From positions 39,708 through 103,707 of the forward strand of contig CAICTM010000161.1 in NCBI GenBank assembly GCA_903772945.1: a stretch of DNA of 64,000 bases. The letters run 5' to 3'. Positions 43,614 through 52,435 of the stretch are shown here, one piece after another. The notes under the pieces were generated by a model. The model was not told the origin of the DNA and did not search any database. It worked only from the letters and a program-made list of their open reading frames with translations. Numbering within the stretch: the stretch's first letter is position 1; each line of letters begins with the position of its first letter. The DNA is from Seminavis robusta. Taxonomy: Eukaryota > Bacillariophyta > Bacillariophyceae > Naviculales > Naviculaceae. Both the position numbers and the translations under genes were made by a program.

Positions 43614-44378
43614 CAACATACATTTCAAGTATGGTAGCAGCGTAAAAAGCTTTGTAATGGCTGCGGGTACCGGTATACGGATCTGCTACATACACATGAG
43701 ACGAATCTCCCCAAAGAGGCAACGATTGAGCGTTTCCCTCAGTACGCTTTTGGTAATACCGGTACGGTAGTACAATACCACTCGATCACACATACGATGG
43801 TATGGGTAGCACCCCAGTACAATACTGGTCTGACATAGTCTAGCTAGGGTAGCGTAACTACCAGCAACTCCAGAGAAGCAAGCCAACAGTTACTTGTTTC
43901 GAAGACCATTTCGACTCTTCTTTGCTTCAGCCGGCACTTGCTGGCTTCCGTAGATAATCCACCTACTCTAAACCCCCCCGTTAAGGTAAAATAAAGACTA
44001 AACCCCCCGTTAATAATGCGATTTGCGTTGGGGAAGGTTACAAAATTAATGTAGTCAAGTGGAGTCATTTTACTAAATTTCTGTTCCGCCCCAAGCAAGG
44101 CCACTTTTAGAAAAAATGAGAGGAAGACAAATTTTGTGGCAGCAGGGCAAAAATCTGGCTAAAGTGCTTAATCACAAACACCACGTCAATCGGACAGGAG
44201 AGCTCGAACCAGTTCCGAAGGGGTGACGTTCCGAAGGGGAAGAGGACATCGTACCGCCGTAGCGGTATCATCGAACTGTTATCGTAACTAATAAGGTGTC
44301 GTCTCGGAGGAGGAACTGCAGCTAGCGACACCAACACAAAAGGCTATGGAACTGAGGCGTGGGCTGCTGCCATAGGAA
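43614..44378. promoter_or_regulatory. Upstream region of receptor 4
   Basis: This 765-bp spacer holds TACCGGTA copies at 43667-43677 and 43754-43780 and a repeated aaaccccccgtta motif near 43970-44010. The last 100-150 bp before the ATG resemble the sequence upstream of receptor 5 (opposite strand, 55283-55400), for example gtctcggaggagga, so promoter elements may be shared. Confidence 0.4.
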
Positions 44379-47168
44379 ATGGGATCGTCTCGTGGGAAGG
44401 TTCACTTCCACCGACGCGCTTGGAAAGCATGGGTGCTACTACTGCAAATGGCATCAATATTCCTGGCTGCTACAGTTGAGGCGACACGGAACAAGGATGG
44501 TTGCTTTGATGCATTTCATATGACATGTGACAGGGATGATCCGATGACAGGCTTGGTGGAAGACATTCTAGAGATTGAAGAGACTTGCTACTGGATTGAA
44601 GACTACTTTTTCAACCGATCGGTATTCACCCATCTCATCCCGGCTCATGTCGATTTCTTCAACCAATACACCCCCGAGGATGCTGAGTGCCTACTGGTCC
44701 AAAAAGCCTTTCATCACTGTGTTTTTTGCCAGCAGAAGAATCAGTGGGAACGAGATGCCTGTGCAAACTACGCTTATGCACCCATTTGTGGTGATCAACC
44801 CACCCTGGAACAAGTCTTGGCAGACAATGACAAATACCCACAGTACAAGACCCCACAAGATGTCAATCAAACATGTGTGATCTTGAAAGCGCTCGATGAA
44901 CTAAATTTTTCGCCAAGAACGTATCATGTCTGCCAGGAATCACGCCTGGTCAGACATCTCTGCCCGGGGGAATGTCAAGGAGGCTGTTTTGATGAGGAGC
45001 TGTATGCCCCCTCCTGTCATCAACCCCAAAACAGCTCACTCTTCATGGAAGACTTTGATCCGGCAATCTGTGCAATTATCCAGACAGAGGCGTTTCGAAC
45101 CTTGAACCGATCTCAAGTCATGGATCCGGCCAACCATTTGGAATACCTACTAGGCTTTGAAGAACAATCCCCTGAGTGCCTGCCAATCCGAAATGGCTAC
45201 CAATATTGTCCTTGGTGTACCGGAGGTGACTTTTGTTTTCAAACAGAGGAATCCTTCTCCTGTGAGCCTCCGCCAACACCACCACAACTGTCATTCCGCC
45301 AAGAAGACGCCGAGGAAATCTGCTATATGCTGTTTTGGAATCTCATTGATTTCGACAATCCGCGCATAGTTTACGATTTGGAGGCTCATAAAGACCACCT
45401 GACGTATATGGAAAAAGACACTCGATGCGAACTCGCCCGAATGTACTACCATCGATGTGCCTGGTGCGATGAATTCGCCGTCCAAGCGGACTGTCTCCTG
45501 TCCAGCCCCTGTGATACAAATGCCACTGTACCGGAGGGGTACAACTCGACGACCATGGCGGCATATGACGGACCAACGGAGGAATTTTGTGAGAATGTTA
45601 ATGGATTGTTTGGGATGGGGTTTATCCATGCTACCACGGAATATTGCTTAGAGTCCATCTTTCTGGCCCGCATGTGTCCAGAAACACTGTGCCCCCAGCC
45701 ACCCAAACCTGCCGAACGCTCCAAGGATTACCTAGGTACTACCAATCAAGCACAACGAAAGGCACTGATTTGGGCCTCTCGCACATCGGCCATGCTGGCC
45801 TTTGGTGGAGCATCCTACGTTTTGTACGATACCTTGTCGGACCCCAAGGCCAGATCCACAGTGTTCCACAGCCTGCTGATTGCAATGGCTTCATTTGATA
45901 TTGTGACGGCCTCTGCATGGTTTGCTGCTTCGGCCCCTATTGACAAGGAACAAGCTGGACATGTGGAAGGTGCCATGGGAAATCAGGCCACGTGCAAGGC
46001 CCAAGCTTTTTTTGTTCAACTGGGAATTACCTCAATCTTCTACAATGCCTCCCTTTCTATCTACTACTTTTTGATCATTGTAAAAGGCTGGAGAGAGTTC
46101 CAGCTCAAAAAGATACAACTCTATTTGCATGCTGCACCATTGGCTGTTGGATTGGGGCTGGCCTTTGGAGCCATTCCCATTTATCACTGGATTGAGTATG
46201 GGTGCCACATACTACCACCACCCGAAGGCAAACTCTGGCATGTCTTGTTGTTTGTGGTCATACCGGTTGCTCTGTCTATCCTGGCCATTACAGGATTCAT
46301 GCTGTTGGTGTATTGCAAAGTCCGACAACAATCCGCTACATCAAGGAGGTGGACCATGGGGGTGGGTCAGGCGAGCAAAATGGAACAAGCTGTCTTTTGG
46401 CAATGCTTTCTTTTCATGCTGGCGTTCTATATCACCTGGCCCATCACATTCAGTGTGTATCTGGGAGACATAGACGACAAGCTCGACAACTTTGGGCTGT
46501 CTTTGACAGTTGCCTTTGTGGCACCTCTTCAAGGGTTCAACAACTTTTTGGTTTATATTCGCCCCAAACTGGCAAACAGGCAACGAAGCACTGCCGAGGT
46601 GTCCTCCATGGGCTACCTTGCACGGATTTGGACGAAGGTGACATCGATAGTTTCCTCCAAGTCCCATTCATCGAGTGCTTATGGCAGTATGGATCCTTCT
46701 GCTGCAATTGCTTTGCAGCGGGACGCTGACATTAGCAGCCTTCAGGCACAAACAAATACTGAATTGCCTATCATTGACGAGTCAGTCAACAGCAAGGGAG
46801 GAAGTAAGATCGTGGCATCCATATCGCACAGCTCCAACCAGTCAGCAGGCATTGAGGACTTGTCGGACCAGCAATATTGCAATAAGGATTCCTTTGTGAA
46901 TGAGCATCAAACATCAGGAGATGTGCTGGAACAAAACCCACTTGGTGTACCGGTGGCACCCGCAGCATCGGACACAGCTAGCAATGAAGAATCGAAGGAA
47001 TCCACTCCACTCAATCGTGTAATGGAGGAATCACTACAAAATGGCCTTCCTGTGGACAGCCAAGAGCAAGTTGACCAAGTGTCTATTGCATCATATCCTT
47101 TGTTCGAAATGCCTGAGCGAAAGGATTGGAGTCAGTACCTACTCCAGGGAAATATTCAAAATTCCTGA
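44379..47168 (+). CDS. Receptor 4: cysteine-rich ectodomain, seven-helix receptor
   Basis: This intronless gene gives 929 residues with an ATG at 44379. The N-terminus is a basic stretch plus hydrophobic segment (AWVLLLQMASIFLAATVEA), then RNKDGCFDAF. Ectodomain modules end HCVFC, YCPWC and RCAWC, with HLCPGECQGGCFDE between them. The seven-helix core (about 440-720) contains LYDTLSDPKARSTVFH and QGFNNFLVYIRPKL and differs clearly from the receptor 1-3 core. The tail carries SMDPSAAIAL and, at the end, RKDWSQYLLQGN. Its closest relative is receptor 5, in the opposite direction 5.3 kb away, including about 100 bp past each stop. Likely a plasma-membrane signal receptor with unknown ligand. Confidence 0.8.
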   Translation: MGSSRGKVHFHRRAWKAWVLLLQMASIFLAATVEATRNKDGCFDAFHMTCDRDDPMTGLVEDILEIEETCYWIEDYFFNRSVFTHLIPAHVDFFNQYTPEDAECLLVQKAFHHCVFCQQKNQWERDACANYAYAPICGDQPTLEQVLADNDKYPQYKTPQDVNQTCVILKALDELNFSPRTYHVCQESRLVRHLCPGECQGGCFDEELYAPSCHQPQNSSLFMEDFDPAICAIIQTEAFRTLNRSQVMDPANHLEYLLGFEEQSPECLPIRNGYQYCPWCTGGDFCFQTEESFSCEPPPTPPQLSFRQEDAEEICYMLFWNLIDFDNPRIVYDLEAHKDHLTYMEKDTRCELARMYYHRCAWCDEFAVQADCLLSSPCDTNATVPEGYNSTTMAAYDGPTEEFCENVNGLFGMGFIHATTEYCLESIFLARMCPETLCPQPPKPAERSKDYLGTTNQAQRKALIWASRTSAMLAFGGASYVLYDTLSDPKARSTVFHSLLIAMASFDIVTASAWFAASAPIDKEQAGHVEGAMGNQATCKAQAFFVQLGITSIFYNASLSIYYFLIIVKGWREFQLKKIQLYLHAAPLAVGLGLAFGAIPIYHWIEYGCHILPPPEGKLWHVLLFVVIPVALSILAITGFMLLVYCKVRQQSATSRRWTMGVGQASKMEQAVFWQCFLFMLAFYITWPITFSVYLGDIDDKLDNFGLSLTVAFVAPLQGFNNFLVYIRPKLANRQRSTAEVSSMGYLARIWTKVTSIVSSKSHSSSAYGSMDPSAAIALQRDADISSLQAQTNTELPIIDESVNSKGGSKIVASISHSSNQSAGIEDLSDQQYCNKDSFVNEHQTSGDVLEQNPLGVPVAPAASDTASNEESKESTPLNRVMEESLQNGLPVDSQEQVDQVSIASYPLFEMPERKDWSQYLLQGNIQNS

Positions 47169-47780
47169 GCACTCGATCGAAGGTGGTGGATATGGAGTCA
47201 AGCATCGACCTACGGAGCCAGCTTTGTCATATCTTCCCAGCCCTACCAAGGGAAACCAGAACTGTCTGCTCTGAATGATTTAATTAATCATTCCATCATG
47301 AAGAAATGGCGGAAACTTCGTGGACCGGAATGACTGGATGAGATGACCATCACTTGTGAAACGTCCAGCCATGGATGTGTGCACCCGCTCTCGTAAAAGA
47401 GAAGCTTCAATAGTAGAACTTGAGGTGACTGAAAGGCCCCTTGCAATGAGAGTATGCACGATGGGGACACCGGCGACGATTGATCATTCGATTTGATGGT
47501 TCAAAGCATCTCTTTTTCGGCACAGATCGGTGTTCGGACATGCTTGGAGACGGTGTCGACTAGATTGGTTCCATCTCTGTTGTTAGATTGATCATTCGAT
47601 TCCTTGGCCAAAGCCACATCATAAGGACTACAGCGCTGTGTTGCCCAGGGTAGGAAATGCCTTGTTGCTTGCGTTCTGTCTGAACAACGGGTAATCCTTC
47701 TCGATCGTTGTCAATGCCATCTCACTAGCTAGCTATAGCTAGTAGTTAAATACCGTACATTTAGTTTTAATAATACCATT
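47169..47780. other. Intergenic, convergent 3' ends
   Basis: The first about 95 bp match the sequence after the stop of receptor 5 (52340-52435, opposite strand). The rest holds no supported gene. An agctagctatagctag run lies near 47727-47742. Confidence 0.5.
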
Positions 47781-49110
47781 CTACAAATCGGGCATACCCA
47801 GATACCTCGCCATGACACGCAACTCGTCTTCATTCTCAAAGAACACTTCACCCGATTGGAATCGTTCCATCACTTCGACATCATGTTGCATGTGCGTGGC
47901 ACTGGTGGTCCCCGACAAGGGTGTGACATATCCGAGCGACAGCAAAAAGGCAAACAACAACGTTTGTGGGTTGAGGTTTTTGGATGTGGCCAATTCGTGA
48001 ACCTCTGTGGTTGCCAGGGCGTCGCGATTGGCCGTGAGGGTCCAAAAGGATTGATACCAAATGCCCTTTTCCTTGCAAAAGCGTCGTAGTTCCGTATCAA
48101 AGTTGGAAGCGGCATAGAATCGATTTTGTAGTACTTTGGGTTTGTGTTTGGCCATGTCGTAGAGTGTGGCAAATAGTTCGGGATCGTAGCAGTTGCTCAT
48201 GCCCAGCCCCTTGACCTTACCGGCATCGACGTAGGTTTCCATGGTCCTCCAGGCTTTCATGGTATCTTCGAATTCTTGAAAGGGAGAATGCATGACCCAG
48301 GAATCCAAATAGTCTGTTTTGAGGTTTCGCAAGGAAGTTTCGAGAGAAATCCGGACTTGATCTTCAATGGGAGACTGCGGGTCGTAGGGACCTGACCATA
48401 TTTGTGGAAACATGAAATGACAATGGAGTGAGTGAGTGAGCAAGCGAGAGATTACAAATAGCGAAAGATACGTCGCGTCACTGAGAATGTAGACAAAGAA
48501 GAAATACGTACAGTTGTCGGGATCTTGCCCACCGAATCTAAAAAGAACAATTGAATTGAAAAAGGACAAAGCAAAAGAATGGATGTAAGAGGAAATCATG
48601 AAGGATTGAGACGAGACCTAAAAGATCAGCATGCAGCAAAACAGCAGTTAGTTACTTACGGTGTGTATTTGGTTTGCAGGAAGAAATCGGACCTCTGCAA
48701 TCCCAAATGAGATGCTGCTCCACTCCATCCTTCTCCAACTCCTGGTTCACTATAGAGGGGAAAAGGACCAAAAAACTGGATCAGCAAAAGGGCGTTTGAT
48801 ACCTGCTACAGAACACCGTGTCTGCATGTCCTCTGGCTGTCCACCCATATATAACTCACTTGTAATGCCTTGGCTGACATGCCGTATCGATGAATCGAAA
48901 TCCCGACTTGACGGCCATGTCAACCAAGTGGGCCGTATGTTCCTTTTTCCAGGCGGTTCCGTACACCAAGAATAGTTTTCCACTCTCCACAATCTGAGAC
49001 GCGGCATGAGCCGCCGTTGTCATTCGAGTTCTCATCAAGACCATGCTAACGACTGTCACGGTCAGTACCAACAAGTTGCTTCTCCAGCTATTACTACTAG
49101 TAGGAGGCAT
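47781..49110 (-). CDS. Aldo-keto reductase with N-terminal membrane or targeting segment
   Basis: Four exons on the minus strand (49110-48860, 48749-48660, 48537-48512, 48391-47781) join in frame to 325 residues; one exon is only 26 bp. The family's catalytic tetrad is complete: Asp in FRFIDTA, Tyr in RHYNEPG (split by intron 1), Lys in LQTKYTP and His in WVMHSP. DYLDSWVMHSP, VKGLGMSNC and LLFAFLLSLGYVTPLSGTT complete the TIM-barrel pattern and the cofactor region. It should reduce aldehydes or ketones with NADPH. The first 35 residues contain a hydrophobic run (NLLVLTVTVVSMVLM), suggesting entry to the secretory system, a plastid or a membrane. The gene is divergent from the kinase gene at 49445. 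Confidence 0.85.
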
Positions 49111-49444
49111 TGTGTGTTTCTGTTGTCTCTTGCTTGAGTTAATTGTTGGTTTGCGTGGGTTGATCTATCTTTGTATCATACGGAGTCTTGCTGTTACGTC
49201 TATTGTATACGAACCGGTAGGGACAGGGCTGTCCCTTTCCCTTTCTGTTGTTCCGTCGATCTTCCTTCAGTTTTGGATCTTTTGGATCTTTCTTCTTTAA
49301 TCTAAACCCTAAAATGGATCTTTTATACTATCACAGTAGTTTCGCATCGGCTTTTTTTTCATCGGCCTCCGTCCCACAGTCTCTCACCAACGGTGCTGTT
49401 CCATTGATGCTCTGTAGACTGTCATCATCACCATCATCATCATC

Positions 49445-52218
49445 ATGTCCTCCGCCAATGATAGCTCTCTTTTGTCGAGCACCGCGAGCAGCATATTGGG
49501 AGCCAGCGCGTGGAATCGGGAAAAGGACCACCAGCATGTACAGGGCAAACCAGGATGGGTGATTCGGGGTCTCGACGACCATCAAGACACCACAAATACA
49601 AAAGGTAGTAGAAGTATTAAGGATCAAGAGCATCTCTTGCAACGGCGCGTCTATCCTGCTCTGATCCAACCAATAAGTGATGGATCTCCAGCACCAGAAG
49701 AATTCGCACAACAACCACCAGAAGAACAAGAGGACAAGAGCGAACTGGAATCGGCCGTGCTGTTGGATTGTCTGTCGACTCATTTTTTGTGTGCGCCGTT
49801 GCCACTCGCCCAAAAGCACGCTTTGGTGACGCAGTTTGAAAAGGTGCAATATCGAAAAAATGAAGTCATTTTTCGACAAGACGAACCGGCCGACTATTTG
49901 TATGTGTTGTATCTGGGAGACATTAAAATCTTTGACGATCAGGGAGAGGACATTACAGCGACGGTGGTCGGCAATAATAAGTACACCGTCTTTGGAGAAT
50001 TGGAACTCCTCACTCATGCACCGACTCGATCCACCACTGTCAAGGCGACCTCTTCCATTTGTACACTCTTTCGGCTCTGTAAAACACTCTATCAACGGGC
50101 CTTTCTTCAACAACAACCCTCTTTTTCCAGTCAACAGCAGCAGCAACAAGAGCGCATCCAACTCCTCCAAGAAGCACTCCCGGAAGAATTGGTGGAGTAC
50201 TTGCAAGATGACGACATGGCACTCCAACGACTCGTCAGTGGCATGTCCACCCATCCATTTCAAAAGGGAGACATTCTCTACCGCAAAGAAACCAGATTGG
50301 AAGCCCTCGTCATTATTGCCCAAGGACAAGTCACGGCCACGGACATTACCATGGGCGGACGCTCCTACGAAGACATGTCCATTGGACCCGGGCATGCCAA
50401 GACCAGTTTTGGATGGCAATCCATACTAGATACTGATGACAATGACAATACTACTAGCAATGACACTCATCGTCATCAACGCATGACGGGAACCATGGTG
50501 GCTGCATCCGATGGAACGGCTCTGGTCATTACCAAGGACACCTTTGCCAATGCCCTCGGCTCCAGCTCGACAGTGTCATTACAACAATTGGCCGCCAAGC
50601 GATTGGCACGTATTCAACTCCAACAAATCACCGTCTTTCGAGACTCCAATTTAGATGATACACAAATCAATGGTTTGTTGGATCTCATGCATTCTTGTGA
50701 TTATGCAACGCAAGGGGAACCCATTTTCAAGGCCGGTGACAAGGTCGAAGCGGCCATGTATTTTGTCCGCACGGGATCGGTCACGTTGGAAACCAATCGA
50801 GGACAAACGCCGCCACAGACGATTCAAGAGGGGGGATATTTTGGAGAGAAACACATGCTGCTGGATCAAAACAAGGACGGACACAAACATTTTCAATTCC
50901 GGTCGCCCATGACGGCGCTGACAGCGGCCAACAATACGTCCATTGATATCTTGTACTTGGAAGAGTGTCGGCAAGTTATTAATACGACAATCCTCGGATT
51001 GGGACAACAGCAATCCGCGAATACTAATAATATCGTCAGTACCATTGACGAATCCATCACGTTGGCGCAATTGACTCGGCATGAGCTACTGGGCGCTGGT
51101 AGTTTTGGACAAGTGTGGTTGGCATCCATGACACGCGGTGATACGGATGACAGGATTGTCGTGGCACTCAAAGTACAAGCCAAACACTTGTTGGCACAGT
51201 CGCCCGACAAGGCCGAGCGCATTGTGGCCGAAAAGAACGTCATGGCGTCCTTGCATTCTCCGTTCATTATGCGACTCTTGAATGCCTTTCAAGACGACAA
51301 GCGTCTCTACATGATTTCATCCATTCTACAAGGAGGAGAACTCGAATCCATCATTCCACAAGAAGGACTGCCCGAGTCGGCGGCCAAGTTTTATGCCGCG
51401 GGCATTTTGGAAGGGATATCGCACATGCATCGAAGACATATTCTGCACCGTGACGTCAAACCCGAGAACTGCCTTATTGATGCCAAGGGATACCCTGTCT
51501 TGATTGATTTGGGGTTTGGTGAGTTTTGTCTTTTTTGTTTGTTTGTAGTTATGCCCGAGAAACTGATAGCTAGCTAGAAGCTGGGGCACCGATGAAATGG
51601 ACAGAAACACTCTTGTTCGGAACGTCGTTTTGATCATCCAACTTGTTTGCTCAGCTCACATCCATCTCAATTGTTTCTGCGTGTACGACAGCCAAGTACG
51701 TACCGGACAAGACATTCACATTTTGCGGGTCACCCATGCTGACAGCGCCGGAGATTATACGATACAAGGGATACGATCGAGGATGCGACAATTGGTCTTG
51801 GGGCGTGGTGGTCTACAGACTAGTTACGGGGAAATATCCATTCTACCAAAAAGGAATGGACGAACTGGCATTGTACAAACGAATCTGCCGTGGCACTTTT
51901 GAACTGGATGGGACCATGTCTCCTGAATTTCGACAACTCATAGTGTCGATTCTCTATCCGGATCCAACGCGGCGACTGGGGTCGCGTGTCAATGGTTGGC
52001 GGGATATGTTTGCTTCTCAATGGTTTGCCAATATCGATCTGCGGAGCTTACGGAAACAAGAGATATCAGCCCCGTGGGTTCCCGAATTGAAGGATCCACT
52101 CGACGCCTCTCGATTCCATCCTGATTCCTCTGACGTCGAAGACTTGATGACGGCAACCTTGCCGGGGATTTCTGAAACGCAGCAAAGCGTATTCGACGCG
52201 TTTGGTCCTCAAATATAG
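49445..52218 (+). CDS. Cyclic-nucleotide-binding-domain protein kinase (PKG-like, AGC family)
   Basis: Two exons (49445-51518, 51692-52218) join in frame to 866 residues; the 173-bp intron sits right after the magnesium-binding motif. The N-terminal 110 residues are disordered. Three cyclic-nucleotide-binding-like domains follow: the first (about 120-225) has YTVFGELELLTHAPTRSTT, a good phosphate-binding cassette. The second (about 255-400) is degenerate with inserts. The third (about 400-515) has GGYFGEKHMLL without the usual Arg. The kinase domain (about 540-820) has GAGSFGQVWLA, VALKVQ, HRDVKPEN, LIDLGFAKY (DLG in place of DFG), FCGSPMLTAPE and DNWSWGVVVYRL. This matches cGMP- or cAMP-dependent kinases where regulatory and catalytic parts share one chain. 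It may relay second-messenger signals, possibly from nearby receptors, but that is inference. Confidence 0.85.
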
Positions 52219-52435
52219 CGTGCACGAAAGACTCTCATGTTCGAGAGGTCCAGCTCCATAAGTATTGCTCAAAAATTCTTAACATGGTTCCACGGAGAAA
52301 GTTGGATGCTGTCTCTGTATGGACAGATTTGCTCAAGACTTCTCATACTCAGTTTCCCTTGGTCGGGCTGGGAAGACGTGACAAAGCTGGTTCCGTAGGT
52401 CCCTGACTCTACATCCACCACCCTGGATCCATTGC
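52219..52435. other. Convergent 3' ends of the kinase and receptor 5
   Basis: This spacer is only 217 bp. About 52340-52435 is the part shared with the receptor 4 3' flank. Confidence 0.5.

Noticed and set aside
47560-47780. Gene-like signals between receptor 4 and the reductase
   Set aside because: Only short chance frames and AGCT-type runs are present.
49331-50419. Long minus-strand open frame (362 residues) over the kinase gene
   Set aside because: It lies opposite a kinase reading frame with clear cNMP-binding and kinase motifs and shows no motif of its own. It is a codon-bias shadow.
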